39,675 bases of DNA from Armatimonadota bacterium. Its GTDB lineage: Bacteria; Armatimonadota; UBA10988. The notes beneath the pieces were generated by a model, which searched no databases, was not told the origin of the DNA, and worked only from the letters and a program-made list of their open reading frames with translations. The stretch is from NCBI GenBank assembly GCA_016235455.1, contig JACRKZ010000110.1, positions 1-39,675 of the forward strand. Reading direction: 5' to 3'. This document shows positions 13,522-22,727 of the stretch, piece by piece; positions within the stretch are counted from its first letter, which is position 1, and each line of letters opens with the position of its first letter. Made by a program: the position numbers and the translations under genes.

Positions 13522-14319
13522 TCAGTGCTCGACCGAGACGTCGAACCCGTCCTTCTCGAGCTTCTTGGCCACATCGTTGGCCCGCGACTCGTCGTGGTGC
13601 GTGCTGACCACCACACGGTAGACCGTCTTGCCTTTGACCTCGGCCTCGCGCACCGAGCTCTGGTGGCCCTTGGCCGTCAGGTCGCGCCGCTGCTTCTCCG
13701 CGGCGTCCTTGGACGAGTAGGAGCCTGCCTGCACACGCCACAGGGAGTCGCCCGAGTCGCCCGTCTTCGTCGTAGGCTTGGTGCTGGTCGACTTGCTGGC
13801 CGTGGTGCTGGGCTTGAACGGCTTGTTCGGCTGCGCCTTGTCATAGCCGCCGTTGAGCGACTTGCTGCTGCTGCCAGTGCTCTTGTCGCCGCCCTTGCTC
13901 TTGCCCGAATCGGCGTTGGCCGTGGTGGTCGTCGTGGTGGCGGGCTTGGGCGGCTCGCCGGTCACGACGCCGGTGCCGGTGACTGTTCCGGCGGCGAGCG
14001 GGTCGGTGCTGCTGGCGGCGTTGGTCATACCCGCGTCCAGCGCCCCGGCGGCGGTGCCGCCCGCGGCGGCCGCGTCGCTGGAGGTGATGGAGACCGGTGA
14101 GTTGGCGGTCGTGCCGGCCGGCTGGCCGAGCGCCGATGCAGGCGCCACGACGGGCGCCGGGCTGCTGCTGCCCTTGAGCTTCTCGCCGATCACGTAGCGA
14201 CCGAACAGGAACGAGAAGACGACCGCCGCCACCACCAATGCCAGAATCCACAGGCCTTGGGACGAACCCGCGTCGTCCTCGTATTCAAACCGGCCCGGTC
14301 CTCGACTTGCTTCCGCCAT
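13522..14319 (-). CDS. SPOR-domain membrane protein
   Basis: 265 aa from the ATG at 14319 (GGGAG upstream). It has a short cytoplasmic N-terminus, one transmembrane helix (about 23-40: LWILALVVAAVVFSFLFG), a long low-complexity Ala/Ser/Thr/Lys-rich linker (about 50-185), and a C-terminal SPOR domain (about 190-265: WRVQAGSYSSKDAAEKQRRDL, VYRVVVSTHHDESRANDVAKKLEKDGFD). SPOR domains bind denuded septal peptidoglycan, placing this protein at the division site, consistent with the amidase encoded downstream past tmRNA. It is upstream of smpB with an 11-nt gap. Confidence 0.9.
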   Translation of the reverse strand: MAEASRGPGRFEYEDDAGSSQGLWILALVVAAVVFSFLFGRYVIGEKLKGSSSPAPVVAPASALGQPAGTTANSPVSITSSDAAAAGGTAAGALDAGMTNAASSTDPLAAGTVTGTGVVTGEPPKPATTTTTTANADSGKSKGGDKSTGSSSKSLNGGYDKAQPNKPFKPSTTASKSTSTKPTTKTGDSGDSLWRVQAGSYSSKDAAEKQRRDLTAKGHQSSVREAEVKGKTVYRVVVSTHHDESRANDVAKKLEKDGFDVSVEH

Positions 14320-14414
14320 CACGCTCTCCCGACCTCTGCACGGCGCGCACCACGGCACGCGGTCTATGGCACGAGTTGGGACACTCGGCGGACGCGGTCG
14401 TTGCCCGTGGTCTC

Positions 14415-14420
14415 AGTATA
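14415..14420 (-). promoter_or_regulatory. Candidate -10 box for the SPOR-smpB-ssrA unit
   Basis: TATACT on the minus strand lies in the 131-nt gap between csaB and the SPOR gene, about 95 nt before the SPOR start codon. No good -35 is seen at 16-18 nt. Assignment rests on the strong -10 match and the location. Confidence 0.35.
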
Positions 14421-14450
14421 GCATGACGAGTCGGCGCGCTAAGGCCAGGG

Positions 14451-15527
14451 TCAACTCGACAACGCCGCCAACAGCCGCGTCACTTCGGCCTGGGCGGCCG
14501 CCCGAGCCGCCTCGGCCAGCGCGTGCAGCCGCGCCGACTCCCCGCCGCCACGCTCTGCGAGCCGTGCCAGCGCCGCGCCGATCAGCGGGCCGGTCAGCGC
14601 CGCGTCGGTGCTCGCCACGGGCAGCCCGAGGTCGTCGGCCAGCCCGCGCACCTTGGGGTCGTAGTCGATGGCCACGCTGGGCAGGCCCAGCCCGGCAGCG
14701 AAGACCAGTGGATGCAGCCGCTCGGATACAAGCCCCTGGCAGCACGCCAGGGCGGCCAGCGTGCCCGACGGCCCCGGCGACGGCAGGGCCACGATGCGGT
14801 CACCCAGCTCGGCGGCCAAGGTCAGGCCCAACTCGTGGTCCTCGGCATCGCAGGCCAGCAGCACCAGGCTGCCGGGCCAACCGCCGTCGGCCCACCAGTC
14901 GCGCACGGCCCGGATCACCTGCTCGGTGTGTCGGGTGTGCCGCAGACATAGCGCCAGTCGCGGCCCGGCCGGCAGACGCGTGTCGGTCTGCGTCCGCGCC
15001 TCGTCGCTGGGCGGCGCCATGAGGAAGGCTGCGTCCGCGGCCACCACCACGCGCTCGGTCGGTACGCCGATCTCGGCCAGCGTACGCGCCGAGCGCTGAT
15101 CGCGCACGCTCACCGCGCGCGCGCCCAACGCCAGACGGCGTACCTGCGCCAGCCACAGCGGGCCGTGCAGCGGGCCGATGCTCTGGAACCCCAGCACATA
15201 CGGCCGGCCGGCCCAGCGCGCGAGCTGCAGGAGCGCCAGGTAGTAGCCCAGCGAGCGGCTGCTCGTGGTGTTCTGCAGCAGGCCGCCGCCGCCGCTGAAC
15301 AGCGCCGCGCCGCCCCGCAGTGCCGCGCGGACCCCGCCCAGGTCGAAGCGGCCCAGAGGAATGATGCGCTCATCGAGCGGCAGCCGTGCCGGGTCGCCGC
15401 AGGGGATGTGGATGCGCGCCACGCCGGCCTCGAACAGGGCCGTGGTCAGCGCTTCACACAGCGCGTCGTCACCCACGTTGCCGTAGCCGTAGTAGCCCGA
15501 GAGGACGACCTCGGTCGGGGCGTTCAC
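14451..15527 (-). CDS. csaB: Polysaccharide pyruvyl transferase, CsaB type
   Basis: 358 aa. The start is a GTG at 15527 overlapping the upstream gene's stop (GTGA). CsaB adds ketal pyruvate to secondary wall polymer, creating the ligand for SLH domains that hold S-layer proteins. Family blocks are GYYGYGNVGDDALCEAL at the N-terminus, FSGGGGLLQNTTSSRSLGYYL, and the later LVSERLHPLVFAAGLGLPSVAIDYDPKV. These fit the GT-B-like pyruvyl transferase family; the pairing with DUF5693 is the common genomic arrangement. It implies an SLH/S-layer type envelope, although no SLH protein is in the window. Confidence 0.92.
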   Translation of the reverse strand: MNAPTEVVLSGYYGYGNVGDDALCEALTTALFEAGVARIHIPCGDPARLPLDERIIPLGRFDLGGVRAALRGGAALFSGGGGLLQNTTSSRSLGYYLALLQLARWAGRPYVLGFQSIGPLHGPLWLAQVRRLALGARAVSVRDQRSARTLAEIGVPTERVVVAADAAFLMAPPSDEARTQTDTRLPAGPRLALCLRHTRHTEQVIRAVRDWWADGGWPGSLVLLACDAEDHELGLTLAAELGDRIVALPSPGPSGTLAALACCQGLVSERLHPLVFAAGLGLPSVAIDYDPKVRGLADDLGLPVASTDAALTGPLIGAALARLAERGGGESARLHALAEAARAAAQAEVTRLLAALSS

Positions 15528-17431
15528 GTCGATTCCTCGTTGGCGCCTCGCCGCCAGAGCAGCGCGGCCGCACCCAGCCCGAGCAGCGTGCCCAGCCACA
15601 GGGCGTGGAACGTGCGCAACAGCGACTGGGTCAGCGGCGTGTGCAAATGGCAGAACGTGTTGAACGTGCCAACGACGCCGATCATGCCGACCAGCAGCAG
15701 CAGGCCAGACCACTGTCGCCGACCACGCACGACCGCCAATGCCGCCAGCAGCAGCGCCGGGTCGCCGACCAGGAATTCCTTGGTGCGCGGTCGCGCGATG
15801 AAGATGCGTTCCAGGATGGAGCGGAAGCGCAGCTCGGTGCTGGACACCTCCAGCCCATCGTTGCCGCTCCGCACCAGCATCAGCAGCAGCACCACCCCTA
15901 CGACGAGCGCGGTCAACAGGTAGCCCGCGGTCACCGGGTTGGCCAGCAGGTCGGCCAGTTTGCGGCGCACGGCCCGCGCGTCGGCGCCCGGCAGCGAGAA
16001 CCCACCGGCCACCACCAGCGCCATGCCCAGCAGTGGCACCAGATGGGCCAGCTTCACTCCGGCGAAGGCGTCGTGGTGCAGGTAGTAGCTGGTTGAGGCC
16101 AACAGGCCCGAGGCCATCAACCCGCCGGCCACGGTGATGCCGATCGTGGTCCACAGCAGCGCCACAGCCTGGGCAGGGCTCTTGACGCGGTCCTCGACCA
16201 GAGCCAACCAGGCGCGCCGGCCCGCCCACAGCGGGTACACCATGCCGCAGAGCAGCGCCATCAGCTTGTTGTGCAGTTGCGGACGCGCAAGCGCCAGCAG
16301 CAGGGCCAAGGCGCCGAGGCCCAACCACCAGCCCAGCCAGCGTCGCGGCGACCAATCGCCGCCGATCTGCGCCAGCAGCCACGCTGCCACCGAAGCGATG
16401 CCCAGCAGGCTGATGACCATCGGACGCCAGCGGCCGGGCGAGACGAGTGGGAAGGCCGTGGTCTGGCCGGTCTTCATACCGCTCTCGCGCAGACCCGAGA
16501 CGATGCGGCCGAGGTAGGCTTCGTTGGCGGCCAAGGCGTCGTGCGACGGCGTCAGCAGCAGCCGCACAAAGACCAGGCGGATGTTGCGCTCCTGGGCCGC
16601 GCGGCGGTAGCGCTCGATGATGACCTCGGGGGCCAGCTTGGCCATCTCGCCCGCGGTCACGCCGTGGAGGCGGATGTAGCCGCGCGGTCGCACGCCGGGC
16701 TGGCCGCGCAGGATGGTGTCGGCGAGCTTGTCCTCGCCCTTCTGCTCGGCGAATTCGACGCGGCCCCAGGCCAGGTCATAGCGTGCCAGGCTGGCGGCGG
16801 TACTGTCGCGCAACTCGCGGAAGCCGAGCACCTGATCGCCGGCGAAGACGATGCGGCGCACCCCTTGCGCGGCCAGATCGGCCAGCATGGTGTCGATGGC
16901 GGCATCGGTCAGGCCCGGCGAGTTGCGCAAGCGGGCGATGGGCACGAGACCGGCCTCGCGGACTTGGGCGATGGCTTGCGGGTCAATGCCGCCGCCGGCG
17001 TCCAGCAAGGCCAGGCCGGGCACGCCGAGCCGCACGGTGGGACCCATGCGCGTGCCGCCATAGCGCCGGGCCAAGGCCGTCACGGCGGCCAGGCCAGCCG
17101 CGCTGCCGGCCGTTGCCGCAGCCTCGACGCTGCCGGCTTGGGCGGCGGTGTGCGGGCCGCCGGTCAGAGTCAGGGCGCCGCCGTTCACCAGGTCGCGCAG
17201 CAAGGGCTCTTCGAGGGCCACCGAAACGAGCCCCAAGCCACGCAGGCGTGCCAGCACCGCGGGCACCGATTGGCCGCTGAACGCGGCCACCGCGCTGACC
17301 TCGGCGTAGTCGACGCTGACCTCGACATCGCGGTAGGAACGCTCCAGCCCAAGCCTTCCGCCAGCCAGCCAAGTGGCCACCAGCAAGGCGACCAGAACCG
17401 GTATCAACAGCGCTCGCCGGTTGGACACCAC
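15524..17431 (-). CDS. DUF5693-family polytopic membrane protein
   Basis: 635 aa from a GTG at 17431 (a second GTG follows directly and is equally possible; AAGGAG is just upstream). It has one N-terminal membrane helix (ALLIPVLVALLVATWLAGG). Next comes a soluble extracytoplasmic domain of about 330 residues with a TIM-barrel-like feel (ARLRGLGLVSVALEE, GLVPIARLRNSPGL, GVRRIVFAGDQVLGF). About eight to ten membrane helices follow from residue 345. The DUF5693 family co-occurs with csaB and is thought to act in wall-polymer modification or export; its activity is unknown. The stop overlaps csaB by 4 nt. It is divergent from the gene at 17476 with 44 nt between them. Confidence 0.88.
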   Translation of the reverse strand: MVSNRRALLIPVLVALLVATWLAGGRLGLERSYRDVEVSVDYAEVSAVAAFSGQSVPAVLARLRGLGLVSVALEEPLLRDLVNGGALTLTGGPHTAAQAGSVEAAATAGSAAGLAAVTALARRYGGTRMGPTVRLGVPGLALLDAGGGIDPQAIAQVREAGLVPIARLRNSPGLTDAAIDTMLADLAAQGVRRIVFAGDQVLGFRELRDSTAASLARYDLAWGRVEFAEQKGEDKLADTILRGQPGVRPRGYIRLHGVTAGEMAKLAPEVIIERYRRAAQERNIRLVFVRLLLTPSHDALAANEAYLGRIVSGLRESGMKTGQTTAFPLVSPGRWRPMVISLLGIASVAAWLLAQIGGDWSPRRWLGWWLGLGALALLLALARPQLHNKLMALLCGMVYPLWAGRRAWLALVEDRVKSPAQAVALLWTTIGITVAGGLMASGLLASTSYYLHHDAFAGVKLAHLVPLLGMALVVAGGFSLPGADARAVRRKLADLLANPVTAGYLLTALVVGVVLLLMLVRSGNDGLEVSSTELRFRSILERIFIARPRTKEFLVGDPALLLAALAVVRGRRQWSGLLLLVGMIGVVGTFNTFCHLHTPLTQSLLRTFHALWLGTLLGLGAAALLWRRGANEEST

Positions 17432-17475
17432 CTACTCCTTGTGCTAGACTGGCGGCTCGCCGGAGCCCTCGAATC

Positions 17476-18606
17476 ATGATCCGAAGCGTCGTCTACCTGG
17501 TCATCGCGCTGGCCTGCGTTGGCCTCGCCAACGCCCAGGATGCGCGCCTGGCCGCCGATCTGCGACAGCATAACACGGGGTTGCTCCGCTCACATCACCA
17601 GGACCGCGCGCTCGTCGCGCGCGACGAGCCGGCTGTCGGCGGGCTCGCGCGGGCCAACGACCTGCTCTCGGTCTGCCAGCAGACGCAGGTCACGTCGCTG
17701 TTCGTGTCCGTCCGATCGATCACGGGTGGCGCTCGCGATGCCGCGACCGAGTACCGTTGGCGCTCGCTGCTGGCTCAGGCCCATCGCCTGGGCATGCGCG
17801 TCTTCGCCATCTGTGGCGATTCTGGCACGGTGACCGACTACGGTGTGCTCTACGACGCTGTCGACAAGCTGATGAGGTTCGGAGCCATCGGGCTGCCGGG
17901 CGAGCAGTTTGACGGCATGTTGCTCGATCTGCCCATCCTGTCGACGTTGACCGGGATGGCACCGCCGGTCCCGGTCGCCCCGGTTCCGGCGACGATCGGC
18001 GAGGCCGCACCGGACCAGCCGGCCGAGGTGGTGGACCCGCGAGCCGGAACCGGCACGTCGTTGGCGGTCCCGGGCAATCTGACGCAGGTCAGCGAACTGG
18101 TCCGCAACCTGACGCTGGTGGATCGGGTCCGCGGCTATCTGACCGAGCGCTACCCCAACACCCCCTTTGACCTGGGAGCGTCCATCCCCTGCTGGCTCGA
18201 GACGTCCGTCTCCTTCCAGGGCGCCACCAAGGCGGCCAGCAGCCAGTTCGTGGACCTGTGCGACTTCCTTGTCGCCCACAATCTGCCCTACAACACCACC
18301 GATGTGGCCCAGGGCGCCAGCCAGTTGCTCGCCTACGCGGGGAGCCTGCGCCGGCCCGTGCTGCTGCGCATCGAGCTGCGACCGATGGTGTATGATCTGC
18401 CCGACCTCATGACACTGTTCGCCATGTTGGACGAGGTGGGCGGCCGGCCGGGGATGGGCGGCTTCCTCCTTGACGATTGGGTGCACTGGCAGGCCATGCC
18501 GGCGGCGCGGCCGCCTGGACGGCCGACGCGGCCGACCGAGCCGGTGCGGGTCGACCTGCCCCGCGCACGCAGCAAGGCCGACGCCAACGTGCCCGCGCCC
18601 CGATAG
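17476..18606 (+). CDS. Secreted protein of unknown function
   Basis: 376 aa. ATG at 17476 with CGGAG ten bases upstream; a clean signal peptide (VVYLVIALACVGLANA). The mature part alternates predicted strands and helices (TSLFVSVRSI, AHRLGMRVFAICGDSG, FDGMLLDLPI, RYPNTPFDLGASIPCWLETS, PVLLRIELRPM, MGGFLLDDWVHW), which suggests a TIM-barrel glycoside-hydrolase-like fold, but no catalytic motif can be named. A Pro/Ala-rich insert (about 155-195) and a charged C-terminal tail are probably disordered. It is 15 nt upstream of the TPR gene, so they form an operon. Confidence 0.75.
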   Translation: MIRSVVYLVIALACVGLANAQDARLAADLRQHNTGLLRSHHQDRALVARDEPAVGGLARANDLLSVCQQTQVTSLFVSVRSITGGARDAATEYRWRSLLAQAHRLGMRVFAICGDSGTVTDYGVLYDAVDKLMRFGAIGLPGEQFDGMLLDLPILSTLTGMAPPVPVAPVPATIGEAAPDQPAEVVDPRAGTGTSLAVPGNLTQVSELVRNLTLVDRVRGYLTERYPNTPFDLGASIPCWLETSVSFQGATKAASSQFVDLCDFLVAHNLPYNTTDVAQGASQLLAYAGSLRRPVLLRIELRPMVYDLPDLMTLFAMLDEVGGRPGMGGFLLDDWVHWQAMPAARPPGRPTRPTEPVRVDLPRARSKADANVPAPR

Positions 18607-18621
18607 GCGGAACGCAGACTC

Positions 18622-21612
18622 ATGACCTTGTTCGCCCTGGCTCTGATGGCAACGCTGTATGGCGCCGAGCCGGGCTTGCCGGTGCCCGCGCTGGGCACCG
18701 CCGATCCGATCCGGGCCGGGTCCTACTACATGCAGTTGGGCAATGCCTACGCCTCCTGGGAGCAGTGGGACGCCGCGTTCAACTGCTACCGTGCCAGCGT
18801 CCGCTATGACCAGCGCAACAGCCGGGCGCAAGTGCGCATGGCGCGTGCCCTGTTCCGCCTCGGCCGGCCGGCCGAAGCCACCGAGGCCGCGCGCATCGGC
18901 CTCAAGGCCATGCCCTACGATGCGGAGGCATTGCGGGTCTTCGCCGGCGTCAGCCTCGGCACAGGCGATGTGGATCTGGCCGAGCAGTCGCTGCGCTCTC
19001 TGATCCGCACCAACGCGCAGGATGTCGACGCGCTGCGCCTGCTCGGCGCGCTGCTGCGGCAGAAGGGGCAACTGCCCGAAGCAGACTCCATGCTGCGTGC
19101 CGCGGTCAGCATCAAGCCGCAGGACGTGGACGCCTGGTTCGAACTGGCGCGCTGTGCCAACGACAGCGGCGCGCCGCAGCAGGCGGTGACTTTCCTGCGT
19201 CAGGTGGTCGATGTGCAGCCCGGCAACGTGCAGGCGCTGTCGGCGCTGATCGGCCTGCTGCTCAAGCAGGACCGCAAGCTGGAAGCGCTGACCGTGGCCA
19301 CCACGGCCCTGGCGCGCGAGCCCAACAACCCCGACCTGCTGCTCGGCGCCGGGCGCTTGCTGGCCGAGTCGCAGCGCTACGACGAAGCCGCCTCGCTCTT
19401 CCGGCGCGCCTACTGGCTGGGCATTCCCGAGGTCACGCTACAGGCCGTCGCCTTCCTTGGCGACTACAGCATGGCCCGCGGCCGTTGGGCCGATGCCGCC
19501 ATGTATGCGCGGCGCGGCCTGTCCATCAAGCCCAACCTGCTACCTGTGCGCATGATGCTGGTCAGTGCGCTGGTGGCTCAGAGCGACTTCGGCGGCGCCG
19601 CCGATGCCATCGCCCCGGTGGTCACCGCCCAGCGCAACAACCCCGGGCTGTGGATCCAGTGGATCGAGTTCCTCACGCGCTCGCGCCGCTTCGACACCGC
19701 CGAGCGCGCGCTGACCGGCCTCATCGACCAGTTCCGCGGGCATCCTGGCATCTCGGGTGCGGCCATCACGCTGCTGGTCGGCGCGGGCCGCGCCCCGCAG
19801 TGCGCCCGCGTGCTCAGTGGCGCCACGCGCCGCTGGGCCAGCCAGCCAGAGCTGGGCTACCTGTATTACTCTTGTCTGCGTCACACCGGGCGCCAGGGCG
19901 AAGCGCTCGACTACCTGGGCTACCTGCGTCAGCGCTTCCCAGACCAGCCCATGCCGCGTCGTGAACTGGGCATGCACCGCTTCGAGCGGGCCGACTATAC
20001 CGGCGCCATCGAGATGCTCCGCCCGCTGTTCGAGGTGGGGCACATCGATCCGCAGGCGCGAGTCGCCTTGGGTTGGTCGTTGCAGTTCCGGCAGCAGTAC
20101 GGCCCGGCCGCACGCGTCTTCCAGACCCTGGTTGGGCCCAAGGACCAGCGGGCCCTGTTCGACGTGGCCCGCCAGCTCACGCTGCTCGGCGATCAGGCCA
20201 CGGCCGCGAGGATCTATGACCGGCTGCTGACCAGCGGCCAAGGGGGCTACGCGGCGTTGCTGGGCAAGGCCCGAGCTCTGGCCAACAGCGGCCAGATGCC
20301 CGAGGCGCTGGCCCTGTTCGACAAGGCCTTGGCCAAGAGCCCAAGCGACCTGCTGGCGCACCGGGGCAAGGTCATGGCGCTGACGCTGCTGGGCCGGCCG
20401 GTCGAAGCTCGTGCCGCGGCCAGCGCCTGCATCAAGGCGTTGCCGACGGAGTCCATGGGCTACCTGCTGGCCGGCGAACTCGACGGGCGCACCGGTGACT
20501 GGACCAAGGCGGTCGACACCTACCTGACCGGCGTCACGGCCGTACCACGCAGCGTGCTGCTGCGCGAGCGGCTGGGCGATGCCTACCTGCAGCCGGGCGC
20601 CGACAAGGAGTTGGCCAGCCGCCAGTACGAGGTCGCCGCGCAGATCGACCCGCGCAATTGGTATGCGCGCTGGCGGCTGGCCGATGCGGCCGAAGGCCGC
20701 GGCCAGTACGCCGAGGCCGCGCACTTCTGGCAGCAGGTGATGGCGACCTCGCCTGACGCCGGCTGGCCGTACCGTCGCTGGCTGAGCGCCCTGGCCGAGT
20801 CCGAGAGCCCCACCATGGGCCTGCGCGCCGGCGCGCAGTACCTGGCCGCCGCGCCGGAGTCGCGCGCCGCCGCCGAGCCCCTGGTCGACTTCGCTGCCCG
20901 TCACGGCCTGCTCGACCAGCTGGAGACCGAGTTGACGCCAGTCCTGGCCGGCGCGCCGTCCCCATCGGTACGCGACGCCTACGGCTTGGCGTTGCTGCGC
21001 CGTGGCGACGGCGCCGCGGCCACCGACTACTACCAGAAGCTCGGCTACCGCGACAAGCTCAATGCGCTCTGGCCGCGGCGCCAGGGGCAGGCCTGGGAGC
21101 TGCGCGGCAACCTGAGCAAGGCGCTCGAGTGCTATCGCACGGCCAACTCGCTGCGCCACGCCGACCTGGACACGCTGGCCCTCATGGCTGGCATCGAGGC
21201 GGCCACGGGCAAGGCCACCGACGCCATCGAGCGGCTGACCCAGACACTGCGCGCGGATTGGAGCAACTTCCCCGCGCTCGAGCGCCTGCTGCGCACTTAC
21301 GCCGAACAGGGCCTGCTGCCGCGCGTGCTGCCGGCTTTCACCGCGCTGGTGGATGGCGACATGGCCCACCAGAAGAAGCCGCTGTTGCCCGCCGCGGCCA
21401 GCCCCACCGTCATCGCCGCATTGGGCCTGGCCCACGAGCTCAACGGCGAGCGGTTCGAGGCGCTCCTGCGCTACCGCACCGCGCTGGACCGCGACCCGAA
21501 CCTACGCTGGGCACGGGCCGGCCTGGGCCGCGTGGGCCGGCGGCCGTTCCGCATGCCGCCACCCGGCATGGTCCGCCTCGACCCCCAATCCGACGCGGCC
21601 GCCCCGAGGTAG
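18622..21612 (+). CDS. Large secreted TPR-repeat protein
   Basis: 996 aa. Short N-terminal signal (TLFALALMATLYGAEP), then a solenoid of tetratricopeptide repeats along nearly the whole length; typical units include YYMQLGNAYASWEQWDAAFNC, AQVRMARALFRLGRPAEATEA, LRLLGALLRQKGQLPEADSM and LLGAGRLLAESQRYDEAASLF. I count at least 15-20 units of the 34-residue type. TPRs scaffold protein-protein contacts; a periplasmic or outer-surface solenoid this long suggests a role in envelope biogenesis or polysaccharide export (inference). It is co-transcribed with the secreted protein at 17476. The partner is not identifiable from sequence. Confidence 0.85.
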   Translation: MTLFALALMATLYGAEPGLPVPALGTADPIRAGSYYMQLGNAYASWEQWDAAFNCYRASVRYDQRNSRAQVRMARALFRLGRPAEATEAARIGLKAMPYDAEALRVFAGVSLGTGDVDLAEQSLRSLIRTNAQDVDALRLLGALLRQKGQLPEADSMLRAAVSIKPQDVDAWFELARCANDSGAPQQAVTFLRQVVDVQPGNVQALSALIGLLLKQDRKLEALTVATTALAREPNNPDLLLGAGRLLAESQRYDEAASLFRRAYWLGIPEVTLQAVAFLGDYSMARGRWADAAMYARRGLSIKPNLLPVRMMLVSALVAQSDFGGAADAIAPVVTAQRNNPGLWIQWIEFLTRSRRFDTAERALTGLIDQFRGHPGISGAAITLLVGAGRAPQCARVLSGATRRWASQPELGYLYYSCLRHTGRQGEALDYLGYLRQRFPDQPMPRRELGMHRFERADYTGAIEMLRPLFEVGHIDPQARVALGWSLQFRQQYGPAARVFQTLVGPKDQRALFDVARQLTLLGDQATAARIYDRLLTSGQGGYAALLGKARALANSGQMPEALALFDKALAKSPSDLLAHRGKVMALTLLGRPVEARAAASACIKALPTESMGYLLAGELDGRTGDWTKAVDTYLTGVTAVPRSVLLRERLGDAYLQPGADKELASRQYEVAAQIDPRNWYARWRLADAAEGRGQYAEAAHFWQQVMATSPDAGWPYRRWLSALAESESPTMGLRAGAQYLAAAPESRAAAEPLVDFAARHGLLDQLETELTPVLAGAPSPSVRDAYGLALLRRGDGAAATDYYQKLGYRDKLNALWPRRQGQAWELRGNLSKALECYRTANSLRHADLDTLALMAGIEAATGKATDAIERLTQTLRADWSNFPALERLLRTYAEQGLLPRVLPAFTALVDGDMAHQKKPLLPAAASPTVIAALGLAHELNGERFEALLRYRTALDRDPNLRWARAGLGRVGRRPFRMPPPGMVRLDPQSDAAAPR

Positions 21613-21653
21613 GGCGACCGCTCCGGCTCCTAACCTTGCTCCGCGGGCAGTAG

Positions 21654-22670
21654 CTAGATCCCGATCACCACGCGCTCGCGGCGTCGCGCGCTCTCGGTGG
21701 CGCCAAAGACCATGGCCAGCGACTTGATGTTGTCGTGGCATTCGGTCTGCGGCACCGCGCCAGTGCGCAGGAAGGTCAGCATCTCGTACAGCCCGCCGTG
21801 CATGCCGCCGCGCGCCACGCTGCTGTCGTCCACGTCGATGTCGGCCAGCGGGCGGTGGAAGCCGGGGTTGGCCATGTCGGCCACGCGCTGACCCACCGGG
21901 TCCTGGTCGTGGTCATAGAGTAGCGTGCCGGCGTCACCCACGATGCGCCAGTCGCCGTTCCAGCTGGTGTGGCAGCCCTCGGCGCACCAGCTGCCGCGAT
22001 AGGTGAAGACGACGCCGTTGCTCATCTCGAAGATGCAACTGGCGGCCACATCGCCGCGGTACCAGCTGCCCTTGGGGTTGAACTCGAGGGCATAGACCGC
22101 GACCGGGTCCGCGCCCGTCATGAAGCGGCACAGGTCGAAGTGGTGGATGGCCATGTCGAGGACCAACGGGCTGTCCATCTCGTCGCGGAAGCCGCCGAAG
22201 TGGCAGCCCAGGAAGAAGTCACAGCAGATGGTGGTCACCTCGCCGATCTGGCCCGACGCCACCGTCCGGCGTACGCGTTCGTGCTTGCTGTCCCAGCGGC
22301 GCGATTGGCTCACCATGTAGAGCTTGCCGCTCTCCTCGCTGGCCGCCACCATGGTGCGTGCCTCGTCCATGCTCGCAGCCATGGGCTTCTCGCCAACCAC
22401 ATGGCAGCCGGCGCGCAGGGCCGTCGTGGTGACGCGGCAGTGCGCCTCGGGGACGGTCAGGTCGACGACGAAGTCGGGCTGGTGCTTGGCCAGCGCGCCC
22501 TCCAGGTCGCTCATGGCTTCGGCCGACAGCTCGTACTTGTCGATCTGGGCCTGAGCCGACTCAACGCGCAAATCGACCACCGCCGCGACATCGACACCCT
22601 CGGTCTTGAGCGGACCGAACCAGGCATTTGAGATGCCGCCCGCACCGACCACCACACAGCGCTCCGCCAT
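21654..22670 (-). CDS. Gfo/Idh/MocA-family oxidoreductase
   Basis: 338 aa. N-terminal Rossmann fold with VVVGAGGISNAW (NAD(P) loop). The family's EKP motif is at GEKPMA (catalytic K95), and a C-terminal alpha/beta substrate domain carries MAIHHFDLCRF, the conserved H-x-x-D helix. These enzymes oxidise or reduce sugars and inositols with NAD(P). The substrate cannot be inferred; this family is heavily expanded in Armatimonadota and Planctomycetota. ATG at 22670 with GGGAGA upstream. It lies downstream of pgk, separated by a hairpin, and converges on the TPR gene with 41 nt between stops. Confidence 0.92.
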   Translation of the reverse strand: MAERCVVVGAGGISNAWFGPLKTEGVDVAAVVDLRVESAQAQIDKYELSAEAMSDLEGALAKHQPDFVVDLTVPEAHCRVTTTALRAGCHVVGEKPMAASMDEARTMVAASEESGKLYMVSQSRRWDSKHERVRRTVASGQIGEVTTICCDFFLGCHFGGFRDEMDSPLVLDMAIHHFDLCRFMTGADPVAVYALEFNPKGSWYRGDVAASCIFEMSNGVVFTYRGSWCAEGCHTSWNGDWRIVGDAGTLLYDHDQDPVGQRVADMANPGFHRPLADIDVDDSSVARGGMHGGLYEMLTFLRTGAVPQTECHDNIKSLAMVFGATESARRRERVVIGI

Positions 22671-22690
22671 CGTTCAATCTCCCAAAGCAG

Positions 22691-22716
22691 ACGGCCAGCC
22701 CGCGGGGGCTGGCCGT
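22691..22716 (-). terminator. Hairpin between pgk and the oxidoreductase gene
   Basis: A perfect 11-bp stem (ACGGCCAGCCC / GGGCTGGCCGT) with a 4-nt loop, starting 12 nt after the pgk stop. The downstream sequence on the minus strand has only TCTGCTTT, so termination may be partial. Confidence 0.55.
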
Positions 22717-22727
22717 TCGCGACGTGC

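Noticed and set aside
19540..21435. Long minus-strand frame of 631 codons within the TPR gene
   Set aside because: Antisense shadow of a repetitive GC-rich gene; no motif and no ribosome-binding site.
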